Shown here: in pieces, positions 33,024-41,571 of the stretch | How positions within the stretch are numbered: position 1 is the stretch's first letter | Layout: every line of letters starts with the position of its first letter | Assembly: GCA_017624735.1 (NCBI GenBank) | Contig: JAGAMK010000031.1 | Coordinates: 1-44,951 of the forward strand | Direction: 5' to 3' | Origin: Clostridia bacterium | GTDB taxonomy: Bacteria > Bacillota > Clostridia > Oscillospirales > Acutalibacteraceae | DNA length: 44,951 bases | Notes under the pieces: model-generated | The model's input: the letters and a program-made list of their open reading frames with translations, nothing else | What the model was told of the DNA's origin: nothing | Databases searched by the model: none | Program-made: the position numbers and the translations under genes

Positions 33024-34400
33024 ATGGCATTTGAAGGTTTATCCGATAGACTCGAAGCCGCTTTTCAGCGATTGAAAAGTAAGGGTAGTCTTAATGAAAA
33101 AGACGTTAAAGAAGCAATGCGTGAAGTTCGTCTTGCTCTTCTTGAAGCCGACGTTAACTATAAAGTAGCCAAGGATTTCACAGCAAAAGTTACTGAACGT
33201 GCAATTGGTGCGCAGGTTATGGAAAGTCTTACACCTGCACAGATGGTTATCAAAATTGTTAACGAAGAGCTTACAGACCTTATGGGTGGTACTCAGACAA
33301 GACTTGCTTATGCAAGCCATCCGCCAACAATCGTTATGATGTGTGGTCTTCAGGGTTCCGGTAAAACAACTCATTGTGCAAAAATCGCACGAAAGCTTAA
33401 AAATGAAAATCACAGACCTTTGCTTGTTGCTTGTGATATTTATCGTCCTGCTGCTATTAAGCAGTTGCAAGTTGTCGGTGAACAGGTTGGAGTTCCGGTT
33501 TTTGAAATGGGACAGACTAATCCTGTAACAATTGCTAAAGAGGCAATCAAACTTGCAAAAGATAAAGGCTATGACTATGTTTTTATTGATACAGCAGGTC
33601 GTTTGCATATTGATACAGAGCTTATGAATGAGCTTAAAAACATCAAGAGCGAAGTTCGTCCTCACGAAATCTTGCTTGTAATTGATGCTATGCTCGGTCA
33701 GGATGCTGTTACTGTTGCAAGTACATTCAATGATGAGCTTGGAATTGACGGTCTTGTGCTTACAAAAATGGATGGTGATACCCGTGGTGGTGCTGCTCTT
33801 TCAGCAAGAGCTGTTACAGGAAAGCCAATCAAGTTTGTAGGTATGGGTGAAAAACTCGACGAACTTGATTATTTCTACCCCGACCGTATGGCTTCACGTA
33901 TCCTGGGTATGGGTGACGTTCTTTCTCTTATTGAAAAGGCAGAAATTGCTCTTGATGAGAAAAAGGCAGCCAAGCTTGAAGAAAGTCTTCGTAAGAATAA
34001 GTTCGACCTTGAAGATTTGCTTGACCAGTTTGAACAAATCAATAAAATGGGCAGTATGAAAGATATTCTTTCAATGCTTCCAGGAATAAATAAAAAAGTA
34101 AAGGACGTTGAAATCGACGACCGACAGTTTGACAGAATGAAAGCAATTATTCTTTCAATGACACCAAAAGAACGTCGTCATCCCGATATTATCAATCCGT
34201 CACGTAAACGCAGAATTGCAGCAGGTTGCGGAATGCAGGTTGAAGATGTCAACAGACTTTTAAATCAACACCGTCAGATGCAGAAAATGTTCAAGCAGAT
34301 GAATTCCGGTAAAATGAAACGTCAGTTAAAGCGTATGGGCTTAGGCGGAGGAATGAACGGAATGGGTGGCATGGGTGGCATGGGTGGCTTCCCAATGTAA
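33024..34400 (+). CDS. ffh: Signal recognition particle protein Ffh
   Basis: Ffh binds 4.5S/SRP RNA and signal sequences and delivers nascent membrane proteins to FtsY. The N and G domains show GLQGSGKT (108-115), DTAGRLH and TKMDGDTRGG. The methionine-rich M domain follows (about 300-435), ending in an unusual tail of repeated Met-Gly-Gly units. It has 458 residues, a normal length. AGGAGG precedes the ATG. It shares the transcript with ylxM and perhaps rpsP. Confidence 0.96.
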   Translation: MAFEGLSDRLEAAFQRLKSKGSLNEKDVKEAMREVRLALLEADVNYKVAKDFTAKVTERAIGAQVMESLTPAQMVIKIVNEELTDLMGGTQTRLAYASHPPTIVMMCGLQGSGKTTHCAKIARKLKNENHRPLLVACDIYRPAAIKQLQVVGEQVGVPVFEMGQTNPVTIAKEAIKLAKDKGYDYVFIDTAGRLHIDTELMNELKNIKSEVRPHEILLVIDAMLGQDAVTVASTFNDELGIDGLVLTKMDGDTRGGAALSARAVTGKPIKFVGMGEKLDELDYFYPDRMASRILGMGDVLSLIEKAEIALDEKKAAKLEESLRKNKFDLEDLLDQFEQINKMGSMKDILSMLPGINKKVKDVEIDDRQFDRMKAIILSMTPKERRHPDIINPSRKRRIAAGCGMQVEDVNRLLNQHRQMQKMFKQMNSGKMKRQLKRMGLGGGMNGMGGMGGMGGFPM

Positions 34401-34407
34401 GTTAAAA

Positions 34408-34435
34408 AAACACTGATTACAACACGACAGTGTTT
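34408..34435 (+). terminator. Weak hairpin between ffh and rpsP
   Basis: AAACACTG and CAGTGTTT pair around a 12-base loop. The following sequence (AATATAAAATTTTT) is only loosely T-rich, so it may be a partial terminator or RNA-stability hairpin. Confidence 0.45.
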
Positions 34436-34470
34436 AATATAAAATTTTTATATATTTGGAGGAAACAAAA

Positions 34471-34716
34471 ATGGCAGTTAAAATCAGACTTCGCAGAATG
34501 GGTGCTAAGAGAGCTCCTTTCTACAGAGTAGTAGTTGCAGATTCTCGTTATCCAAGAGACGGCAGATTCATCGATGAAATTGGTACTTATAACCCAATGA
34601 CAGACCCTGCTGAAATCAAGATTGACAACGAAAAGGCAGCTCAGTGGATTAAGAATGGTGCACAGCCAACTGACACAGTTAAGGTTATTCTTAAAAAGAG
34701 CGGCGCTATTAAATAA
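34471..34716 (+). CDS. rpsP: 30S ribosomal protein S16
   Basis: S16 binds 16S rRNA early in 30S assembly. The 81-residue protein begins [24 protein letters not shown], in outline the conserved N-terminus, and contains [11 protein letters not shown]. The ATG at 34471 has GGAGG before it, so the five-residue extension of the open frame is not used. khpA follows after 17 bases. Confidence 0.97.
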   Translation: MAVKIRLRRMGAKRAPFYRVVVADSRYPRDGRFIDEIGTYNPMTDPAEIKIDNEKAAQWIKNGAQPTDTVKVILKKSGAIK

Positions 34717-34733
34717 GAAAGGTTTTTGAAAAA

Positions 34734-34967
34734 ATGCAGGAACTTCTTATTACAATAGTAAAAGGACTTGTTGAAAATCCTGATGCTGTTACTGTAACTG
34801 TTGACGAAGCAGACGACCGTGGTGTTGTTGTATATCATCTTCACGTTGCTGAAGAGGATATGGGCAGAGTTATCGGTAAACAGGGCAGAATTGCAAAAGC
34901 TATCAGAACAGTTGTTAAAGCTGGAGCAACTCGCACAGGAGAAAAAGTTCAGGTCGATATCGACTAA
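34734..34967 (+). CDS. khpA: KH-domain RNA-binding protein KhpA
   Basis: KhpA (YlqC) is a small KH protein that pairs with KhpB/Jag; in Gram-positives the pair binds many RNAs and affects cell elongation and division. The 77-residue product consists of one KH domain with the GRVIGKQGRIAKAI loop. It lies in the usual place after rpsP and is followed by a strong terminator. Confidence 0.93.
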   Translation: MQELLITIVKGLVENPDAVTVTVDEADDRGVVVYHLHVAEEDMGRVIGKQGRIAKAIRTVVKAGATRTGEKVQVDID

Positions 34968-34977
34968 GATTACAATG

Positions 34978-35005
34978 GGCAGACATGGTTTTTGTCTGCC
35001 TTTTT
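34978..35005 (+). terminator. Rho-independent terminator after rpsP-khpA
   Basis: GGCAGACA (34978-34985) and TGTCTGCC (34993-35000) pair around seven bases, followed by five T. Confidence 0.93.
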
Positions 35006-35027
35006 GTAACTTGTAGGGGTCGGACTT

Positions 35028-35070
35028 GGCTCCCCTGAAAGGGGAGCTGTCACGAAGTGACTGAGGGGTT
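35028..35070. repeat. Single-arm repeat element, copy 3 (CCCC subtype)
   Basis: GGCTCCCCT-GAA-AGGGGAGC is followed by the inner hairpin GTCAC-GAA-GTGAC and the tail TGAGGGGTT. This is one arm only, nearly identical to the left arm at 3-42. It lies between the khpA terminator and the rimM ribosome-binding site, 29 bases before the rimM ATG. Confidence 0.85.
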
Positions 35071-35099
35071 AATCTCGACGACCCGAAAGGTGAAAATTT

Positions 35100-35615
35100 A
35101 TGATTAAAGACTATCTTGAATTAGGACAAGTTGTATCAACTCATGGAATTAAAGGTGAAATGCGTTTTAATCCTTGGTGCGATACTCCTGATTTTGTAAA
35201 GAAATTCAAAACCTTGTATTATGACAATAAAGGTGAAAAAAGTATAAAGGTGATTTCTGCCCGTCCACACGGTAATGTGGCAATACTGATGCTTGACGGC
35301 ATTGATGACATTGATAAAGCACGTGCATTAAAAAATAAGGTGCTTTATATGAAACGCAGTGATGCGCGCCTTCCGAAAGGCACTTGGTTTATTCAGGAAC
35401 TTTTTGACTGTAAGGTTATTGACGACAATACAGGGAAAGAATTGGGTGTTATTACTGACGTAAGTGAAACAGGTGCTAACGACGTGTGGCATATTAAAAC
35501 ACCGAAAGGTGAAGTGCTTATTCCTGCAATCAAACAGGTTGTTGTGTCCGTTGATGTGGAGGAAGGCATTGTAAAAATCAATCCTATAAAGGGACTTTTT
35601 GACGATGAAAATTAA
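35100..35615 (+). CDS. rimM: Ribosome maturation factor RimM
   Basis: RimM binds S19 and assists maturation of the 30S head. The N-terminal domain begins YLELGQVVSTHGIKGEMRF in outline, and the PRC-barrel domain contains VWHIKTPKGEVLIPAIKQVV in outline. The length of 171 residues is normal. AAAGGTG stands eight to nine bases before the ATG. It is cut off from rpsP-khpA by a terminator and a repeat element, and overlaps trmD by 11 bases. Confidence 0.94.
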   Translation: MIKDYLELGQVVSTHGIKGEMRFNPWCDTPDFVKKFKTLYYDNKGEKSIKVISARPHGNVAILMLDGIDDIDKARALKNKVLYMKRSDARLPKGTWFIQELFDCKVIDDNTGKELGVITDVSETGANDVWHIKTPKGEVLIPAIKQVVVSVDVEEGIVKINPIKGLFDDEN

Positions 35616-36333
35616 CATTATGACCCTTTTTCCCGAAATGTGCGAAACAGTACTTTCAGAAAGTATAATCGGCAGAGCAAGGGAAAATGGATATGTGGAA
35701 ATAAATTGTATAAATATACGGGAATACACCAAAGACAAGCACCGTCGAGTTGATGATGCTCCTTATGGTGGTGGTATGGGTATGCTTATGCAGACTCAAC
35801 CTATTGCAGATTGTTATAAAGCAATTTGCGAAAAAAGTGAAAACAAAAATCACTTAATTTATATGTCACCGTGTGGTGAAGTACTTACCCAAAAGAGAGT
35901 TAAGGAATTGGCAGAAATGCCTGAAATCACCATTCTTTGCGGACATTACGAGGGTGTTGACCAAAGGGTCATTGATACTCTCGTTGACGAGCAGATTTCA
36001 ATAGGAGACTATGTGCTTACTGGCGGTGAATTGCCTGCATTGGTACTTGCTGACTCCATTTCAAGAATGCTTGAAGGTGTTTTGCCAAATGACGAAGCTA
36101 AGGAATTGGAAAGTCATTATAACGGGCTTTTGGAGTACCCACAGTACACAAGACCTTATGAGTGGAATGGGTTAAAGGTTCCTGATATACTTATTTCAGG
36201 ACACCATGGTAATATTGAAAAATGGCGTCGTGAACAGTCGATTTTAATGACTGCAAAACACCGTCCCGATATGTTGGAAAAAGCAGAATTAACCCCAAAA
36301 GAAAGAGAATTCTTAGAAAAAGAAAAAATATAA
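35605..36333 (+). CDS. trmD: tRNA (guanine-37-N1)-methyltransferase
   Basis: TrmD methylates G37 beside the anticodon and prevents +1 frameshifting. It has a SPOUT trefoil knot; YVLTGGELPALVLAD and the loop DDAPYGGGMGMLM are diagnostic. The ATG at 35605 (242 residues) gives the typical MKINIMTLFPEM; the earlier TTG at 35599 is less likely. It overlaps rimM, and rplS, the usual next gene, is absent here. Confidence 0.95.
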   Translation: MKINIMTLFPEMCETVLSESIIGRARENGYVEINCINIREYTKDKHRRVDDAPYGGGMGMLMQTQPIADCYKAICEKSENKNHLIYMSPCGEVLTQKRVKELAEMPEITILCGHYEGVDQRVIDTLVDEQISIGDYVLTGGELPALVLADSISRMLEGVLPNDEAKELESHYNGLLEYPQYTRPYEWNGLKVPDILISGHHGNIEKWRREQSILMTAKHRPDMLEKAELTPKEREFLEKEKI

Positions 36334-36353
36334 ATATTTGTAGACAAAAAATA

Positions 36354-36382
36354 TTGAATATTGTTTTTCTTTGGTATAGAAT
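36354..36382 (+). promoter_or_regulatory. Candidate promoter of the polysaccharide deacetylase gene
   Basis: TTGAAT (36354-36359) and TAGAAT (36377-36382) are 17 bases apart. Confidence 0.55.
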
Positions 36383-36415
36383 AATTTTATATAATATTTA
36401 ACAAGGAAGATACCA

Positions 36416-37366
36416 TTGAAAATTAATCCAGAAAGTAAATCTAAAGTTTTTAATATAGCAATTATAGTAGTTTCGTTTGTTCTGCTGTTCTCGGTTGTAA
36501 CAGGTATTGCTTTCGGCTTGAGAAACGGAGTGAACAAGGTGCAGGTTGAGCAAAGCTCAAGTAGTACTGAAAACTCCAGTAGTTCTTCTACTCAGACCGA
36601 AAGTCAGACCCAACCAACAACGGAGGAAAGCACTACTGAGGAATCTACAACTGAAACAACGACGGAAACACCAACAGTTCCACAGCCAACTGAGCCCCCA
36701 CGCGATTTGAATAAGGACCCTATAATACCTCCAATTGTGGATGCAAAGGGTAAAACCGTGTATTTAACATTTGATGATGGTCCGTCAATTTACACAAAAG
36801 AAATTCTTGATACACTTGATAAGTATGGTGTAAAAGCAACTTTCTTTGTTGTTAATGGTAAACATAATTATTTAATGAAAGAAATTGTTAACCGTGGACA
36901 TCAGATTGGTTTACACACCTATACGCACAGATATGATATTCTTTACAAATCCGAACAGGCATATTATGATGATTTGAATAAAATCAATGAGGTTGTAAAG
37001 GCGGAAACAGGTGTTGAAACTAAGCTTATTCGTTTCCCGGGTGGCGGAAGTAACGCTATAAGTAAAAAGTATTCAAAAGGGCTTATGACAAAGCTGACAA
37101 AATCCGTTGTAGAAAACGGATACTATTATTATGACTGGAACTGCACAAATGGTGATGCTGAAGGTGCCAAAACAGTTACAGACCAGTTGAGATATTGTAG
37201 CAAATTCCCAAGAAGTGCAAATGAGATTGTTGTTCTTATGCACGACAATAAAAAACTTACAGCCCAGTCACTTCCATATATTATTGAATATTACAAAGCT
37301 TGTGGCATGGAATTCGGTATTCTGACACCTGAAGTAACAGGAGCACACCATCCTGTCTACAATTAA
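36416..37366 (+). CDS. Membrane-anchored polysaccharide (peptidoglycan) deacetylase
   Basis: The protein belongs to the NodB-type carbohydrate esterase 4 family and probably removes acetyl groups from wall glycan, which can confer lysozyme resistance. It has a signal-anchor helix at about 12-33, a Ser/Thr/Glu-rich linker of about 60 residues, and the NodB domain from about 110: D120-D121 in TFDDGPS, H167 and H171 in GLHTYTH, RFPGGGSN and LMHD. All metal and catalytic motifs are intact. The start is TTG at 36416, six bases after AAGGAAG. It is a single gene with its own promoter. Confidence 0.88.
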   Translation: MKINPESKSKVFNIAIIVVSFVLLFSVVTGIAFGLRNGVNKVQVEQSSSSTENSSSSSTQTESQTQPTTEESTTEESTTETTTETPTVPQPTEPPRDLNKDPIIPPIVDAKGKTVYLTFDDGPSIYTKEILDTLDKYGVKATFFVVNGKHNYLMKEIVNRGHQIGLHTYTHRYDILYKSEQAYYDDLNKINEVVKAETGVETKLIRFPGGGSNAISKKYSKGLMTKLTKSVVENGYYYYDWNCTNGDAEGAKTVTDQLRYCSKFPRSANEIVVLMHDNKKLTAQSLPYIIEYYKACGMEFGILTPEVTGAHHPVYN

Positions 37367-37501
37367 TTGTAAAAATATGGATATTATACAAAAACATTAA
37401 ATGAATATGGCAAAATTGCACAAAGAAAAAACTTTAAAAAAAGTCGTTTTTGTCTCTCTAACTGAAATATCTTTTTAAAGAAAAAACTATTCCTTTTTTC
37501 G

Positions 37502-37529
37502 TTGACGATGAAAAGTTTTGTGATATAAT
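37502..37529 (+). promoter_or_regulatory. Candidate promoter of the HPr gene
   Basis: TTGACG (37502-37507) and TATAAT (37524-37529) are 16 bases apart. The preceding 130 bases are AT-rich with no gene. Confidence 0.75.
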
Positions 37530-37591
37530 ATAGTAGTAACAAAAGTGTGTAATAATGTTATTTAATAATTTTCATTTGGGAGAATGAGTCT

Positions 37592-37855
37592 ATGTATACT
37601 AAAGATGTAGAAGTTAAAAATCAAGTTGGTTTGCATGCACGTCCTGCAACATTCTTTATTCAAAAAGCAAACGAATTCAAATCATCAATCTGGGTTGAAA
37701 AAGAAGATAGAAGAGTAAATGCAAAAAGCCTTCTTGGTGTCCTTTCACTCGGTATTATGGGTGGTACAACAATCCGTATTCTCGCAGGCGGTCCTGACGA
37801 AGAAACAGCAGTTGATGAACTTGTAAAACTTGTTGAATCAGGTTTTGCTGAGTAA
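37592..37855 (+). CDS. ptsH: Phosphocarrier protein HPr
   Basis: HPr carries phosphate from enzyme I to sugar-specific PTS enzymes and, when phosphorylated on Ser46, acts with CcpA in carbon catabolite repression. Both sites are present: His15 in GLHARPA and Ser46 in NAKSLLGVLSLGI. The 87-residue length is standard. ptsI is not adjacent, and the gene is framed by its own promoter and terminator, so it is a stand-alone unit. Confidence 0.93.
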   Translation: MYTKDVEVKNQVGLHARPATFFIQKANEFKSSIWVEKEDRRVNAKSLLGVLSLGIMGGTTIRILAGGPDEETAVDELVKLVESGFAE

Positions 37856-37869
37856 TTAAACAGGAATTT

Positions 37870-37901
37870 AAAGCACATCACCCGATGTGCTTTATTTTTT
37901 T
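37870..37901 (+). terminator. Rho-independent terminator of the HPr gene
   Basis: AAAGCACATC and GATGTGCTTT form a ten-pair stem around ACCC, followed by ATTTTTTT. Confidence 0.93.
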
Positions 37902-37951
37902 GTTTTTTTGTGTTACAATAATAAAAACCATTTTGAAAGTAGGTGAATTCT

Positions 37952-39796
37952 GTGAACGAAAAATTGCATATCTTACGAGAAAAATCAATGAAATTGCCAA
38001 TGACTCCCGGTGTTTACATTATGAAAAATAAGCAGGAGAAAATCATTTATATAGGCAAAGCAAAAAAACTTAAAAATCGTGTCAGCCAATATTTCGGCTC
38101 ACAGAATAAACACAGTATCAAAGTTCGTAAAATGGTTGAAAATGTTGATGATTTTGACTATATTCTTACGGATAGTGAGTTTGAGGCACTTGTGCTTGAA
38201 GCAAGTCTTATTAAACAGAACCAACCTAAATACAATATCCTTTTAAAGGATGACAAGGGTTATAGTTATATTAAAATCACAAATGAGCCTTATCGTAAGA
38301 TTTCAGCAGTATTGCAAAAAGACGACGAAAACGCTGATTATATAGGACCGTTTACGAGCTCATATTCCGTGAAACAATCCGTTGATGAGGCAAATAAAAT
38401 TTTCCGTTTGCCACAATGTAACAAATCCTTCCCAAGGGATATAAATAAAGGTAGACCATGTCTTAATTTTCATATCAACAGATGTATGGGCGTTTGCACA
38501 GGCAAAACCTCAAAGGCAGAATATGACGAGGCAGTAAAAGATGCCATTGATTTCCTTAATGGTGATATTTCAAAAATCATAAGAGATTTAAAAAATAAAA
38601 TGAATACTTGCTCGGAAAATCTTGATTTTGAAAATGCTGTAAAATATCGTGACCGAATCCGTGCCATTGAAAATATGCAGTCAAAGCAGAAAGTGGTAAG
38701 TGAGTCGGGTGAGTCAAAGGACGTTTTTGCAGTAGCAACAACTGATGAAAATATTTGTATTGCTGTTTTGAGATTTGAAAAAGGTAAGCTCTGCGATAGT
38801 GAACATTTCTTCTTTGACAGCGAAAAAACTGTTGAGAATATCCGTTGTAATTTCCTTATTCAGTATTACGGAATGAATCGTGTAGTGCCAAACAAAGTCT
38901 ATGTTGACGATACTTTTGAAGATATGGATTTGTTGGAGCAACATCTTACAAACGTAAGGGGTAAAAAATGCGTTGTAACAATTCCGCAGAGGGGAGAGGG
39001 ACTGAAACTCGTCAATATGTGTAGGGAAAATGCTTACGAAAAACTTGCACAGAAAAAAGGTAAGCAGTCTGGCACAATAAAGGCGCTTGAAGAGTTGAAA
39101 CTTCTTTTAGCACTCCCTAAAACCCCCGAATATATTGAATCCTATGACATTTCCCACACAGGTGGAGAAGATAATGTTGCAGGTATGATTGTTTTTAAAA
39201 ATGGCAGACCGTTAAAACGTGCCTATCGCACATTTAATATTAAATCTTTTACAGGACAAGATGACTATGGCTCAATGCGTGAGGTTATTTCCCGAAGATT
39301 CAATGAATACCTGAAATGTAAGGACGAAAATATGGAAGAGGGCTTTGGAAAATTACCTGACTTGATTTTGCTTGACGGTGGTAAAGGACAAGTTAGTGTT
39401 GTCAGAGAAGTCCTTGATAAAATGGGAATTGATGTTCCGCTTTTCGGTATGGTTAAGGACTCCAAGCACAAAACCCGTGCAATAACAGGTGATGGTGGAG
39501 AGATTGCCATAAATTCCACAAGAAGTGTTTTTACTCTTGTTTCTGAAATTCAGGAAGAAGTCCATCGTTTTTCAGTTGGATTCCACCACAAAAAGCATAC
39601 AAAACGCGGACTTGAACTTTCTCTCACAAAGATTGACGGAATCGGTGAGAAAAAAGCAAAAGAACTTTTAAAAGTTTTTAAAACTATTAAAAATATAAAG
39701 GATGCAACTGTTACAGACCTTCAACAGGTCAAGGGCATTAACAAAGAATTAGCAGAAAAAATCTATAACTACTACAATGGAGAAAACAATGATTAA
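37952..39796 (+). CDS. uvrC: Excinuclease ABC subunit C
   Basis: UvrC makes the two incisions in nucleotide excision repair. The GIY-YIG nuclease domain is N-terminal (MTPGVYIMKNKQEKIIYIGKAK in outline), a UVR helix pair lies in the middle (SENLDFENAVKYRDRI), the RNase H-like nuclease contains SYDISHTGGEDNVAGMIVF in outline and LLDGGKGQ, and a helix-hairpin-helix pair ends the protein. The GTG at 37952 (614 residues) is preferred, with AGGTGA before it; the GTG at 37943 overlaps that site. It overlaps the next gene by eight bases. Confidence 0.95.
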   Translation: MNEKLHILREKSMKLPMTPGVYIMKNKQEKIIYIGKAKKLKNRVSQYFGSQNKHSIKVRKMVENVDDFDYILTDSEFEALVLEASLIKQNQPKYNILLKDDKGYSYIKITNEPYRKISAVLQKDDENADYIGPFTSSYSVKQSVDEANKIFRLPQCNKSFPRDINKGRPCLNFHINRCMGVCTGKTSKAEYDEAVKDAIDFLNGDISKIIRDLKNKMNTCSENLDFENAVKYRDRIRAIENMQSKQKVVSESGESKDVFAVATTDENICIAVLRFEKGKLCDSEHFFFDSEKTVENIRCNFLIQYYGMNRVVPNKVYVDDTFEDMDLLEQHLTNVRGKKCVVTIPQRGEGLKLVNMCRENAYEKLAQKKGKQSGTIKALEELKLLLALPKTPEYIESYDISHTGGEDNVAGMIVFKNGRPLKRAYRTFNIKSFTGQDDYGSMREVISRRFNEYLKCKDENMEEGFGKLPDLILLDGGKGQVSVVREVLDKMGIDVPLFGMVKDSKHKTRAITGDGGEIAINSTRSVFTLVSEIQEEVHRFSVGFHHKKHTKRGLELSLTKIDGIGEKKAKELLKVFKTIKNIKDATVTDLQQVKGINKELAEKIYNYYNGENND

Positions 39797-40448
39797 TACA
39801 ATAATTTTTGATTTGGACGGCACACTTTTAAATACTCTTGAGGATTTGCGTGATAGTGTGAACTATGCACTTGCGAGACAGAATTTTCCCTTGCGTACAT
39901 TAACTGAAATTCGTTCATTTGTTGGTGACGGAATTCGTGTTTTAATGGAAAGAGCAGTGCCACAGAACACGGATGCAGATGTTTTTGAAACTTGTTTTGC
40001 AGATTTCAATGCTTATTACAAGGTACATATGGAAGAAAAAACCGCACCTTACAACGGTATAAATGAAATGCTTGAAAATGTGAAAAATGCAGGTTTTAAA
40101 ACTGCTATCGTAACAAACAAAGTGGATTACGCAGCACAGGATTTGTGTAAGAGAATGTTTGGCGAAAATATTGATTTGGTTGTTGGTAGTGTTGATAACA
40201 GACCAAATAAACCTGCACCTGACGGAACTTTTTACGCTATCGAAACTCTTGGTAGTGAGAAAGAAAATACAATCTTTGTAGGCGATGCAGATACTGATAT
40301 TCTCACAGCAAAAAATGCAGGACTTAAATCCATTGGTGTACTTTGGGGATTTCGTGACCGTGAAATTATTGAAGAAAAAGGGGCAGAATATATTGTGGAA
40401 ACAGTAAATGACCTTGAAAAACTGCTTATTTCATTGAAAAATGGTTAA
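39789..40448 (+). CDS. Phosphoglycolate phosphatase-like HAD hydrolase
   Basis: This cytosolic phosphatase of the Gph/PpaX/YcjU group has FDLDGTLLNTLEDL at the N-terminus with the nucleophile at about D9, then TNK (motif II), NKPAPDGT (motif III lysine) and GDADTDILTAKNAG (motif IV). The helical cap lies between motifs I and II. It has 219 residues. Substrate could be phosphoglycolate or pyrophosphate; sequence alone does not tell. The ATG at 39789, six bases after GGAG, is preferred over the one at 39777. Its start lies within the uvrC 3' end. Confidence 0.88.
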   Translation: MINTIIFDLDGTLLNTLEDLRDSVNYALARQNFPLRTLTEIRSFVGDGIRVLMERAVPQNTDADVFETCFADFNAYYKVHMEEKTAPYNGINEMLENVKNAGFKTAIVTNKVDYAAQDLCKRMFGENIDLVVGSVDNRPNKPAPDGTFYAIETLGSEKENTIFVGDADTDILTAKNAGLKSIGVLWGFRDREIIEEKGAEYIVETVNDLEKLLISLKNG

Positions 40449-40473
40449 AAATCCCTAAAAAACCTTAAAAAAT

Positions 40474-40502
40474 TTGACAAATTGACATAAAAATGAGATA
40501 AT
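40474..40502 (+). promoter_or_regulatory. Candidate promoter of rsmD-coaD
   Basis: TTGACA (40474-40479) and GATAAT (40497-40502) are 17 bases apart, about 30 bases before the rsmD start. Confidence 0.7.
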
Positions 40503-40531
40503 ACAATGTAATCATAAAATGGAGTGTATAT

Positions 40532-41071
40532 ATGAGAGTAATAACAGGCGAGGCAAGAGGCAGAAAACTTATAACTCTTGAAGGTGAGGATGTAAGACCA
40601 ACAACTGACAGAGTTAAAGAAGGAATGTTCAATATTATCCAGTTTGAACTTGAAGGTGCATCCGTGCTTGACTTGTTTGCAGGCTCAGGTCAGTTGGGTA
40701 TTGAGGCTTTAAGCCGTGGTGCTAAGCATTGTACATTTGTTGACTCATCAAATCGCTCTATTGATATTGTAAAACAGAATCTTAAATCCGTTGGATTTGA
40801 AAAACGAGCAAGTGTGTTCTGTGGTGACGGAAAAATGTATATCGGACTCAGTCACGATAAGTTTGACATCGCACTCCTTGACCCACCATATAACAAACAG
40901 ATTTTGGATGATGTTTTGCCCGTTGTAGCCGAAAAAATGACGGACTATGGTGTAATTCTCTGCGAAAGCGAATTAAGAGAAGTGTTACCTGAAACTGCAG
41001 GTGAATTCAGTATATATCGCGAATACAGATACGGTAAGATTAAAATTACCGCATACAGAAAGAATAAGTGA
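40532..41071 (+). CDS. rsmD: 16S rRNA (guanine-966-N2)-methyltransferase
   Basis: RsmD methylates N2 of G966 in 16S rRNA. The N-terminal MRVITGEARGRKL and RPTTDRVKEGMFN, SAM-binding LDLFAGSGQLGIEALSRGA and the catalytic DPPY motif are all clear. The length of 179 residues is normal. GGAGTG precedes the ATG. The stop lies five bases before coaD, a near-universal neighbour pair. Confidence 0.94.
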   Translation: MRVITGEARGRKLITLEGEDVRPTTDRVKEGMFNIIQFELEGASVLDLFAGSGQLGIEALSRGAKHCTFVDSSNRSIDIVKQNLKSVGFEKRASVFCGDGKMYIGLSHDKFDIALLDPPYNKQILDDVLPVVAEKMTDYGVILCESELREVLPETAGEFSIYREYRYGKIKITAYRKNK

Positions 41072-41076
41072 GAAAT

Positions 41077-41571
41077 ATGAAAACAGTAATTTGTCCGGGT
41101 AGCTTTGACCCGGTAACAAATGGACATCTTGATATTATCAGCCGTAGCTCAGCACTTTTTGATAAGGTGATTGTGGTTGTTATGAAAAACCCCTCAAAGA
41201 AGAATTTTTGCTTCTCACCTGAAGAAAGAGCCGATCTTATAAGACGTTGTACTAAAGATTTTAACAATGTTGAGGTTGATACATACGAGGGATTACTTGC
41301 CGAGTATGCAAAGGAAAAGGGTGCTGTGGCAGTTGTTAAAGGTCTTCGTGCCGTGTCCGACTTTGAATATGAATTCCAACAGGCACAGATGAATAAAAAA
41401 CTCAACAGTCAGCTTGAAACGGTGTTTATGAATACAAGAGTTGAAAATTTGTACTTAAGTTCAAGCGTAGTTAAGCAAATTTGCGAATTAGGTGGGGACA
41501 TAAGTGACTTTGTTCCTGAGGTAATTCGTGATGATATAGTTAAAAGAATTAAAAGAGGTGTGAGCAAATGA
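41077..41571 (+). CDS. coaD: Phosphopantetheine adenylyltransferase
   Basis: CoaD transfers AMP from ATP to 4'-phosphopantetheine in coenzyme A synthesis. The nucleotidyltransferase motif GSFDPVTNGHLDII and the C-terminal YLSSSVVKQI are present. The ATG at 41077 (164 residues) gives the canonical start MKTVICPGSFDP; the GTG at 41068 overlaps the rsmD stop. The stop overlaps the next gene by four bases (ATGA). Confidence 0.95.
   Translation: MKTVICPGSFDPVTNGHLDIISRSSALFDKVIVVVMKNPSKKNFCFSPEERADLIRRCTKDFNNVEVDTYEGLLAEYAKEKGAVAVVKGLRAVSDFEYEFQQAQMNKKLNSQLETVFMNTRVENLYLSSSVVKQICELGGDISDFVPEVIRDDIVKRIKRGVSK

Noticed and set aside
33039-33665. Minus-strand open frame of 208 codons opposite ffh
   Set aside because: It mirrors the Ffh NG domain; the composition is rich in Cys, Asn and Thr from antisense reading of common codons. 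It has no family features.
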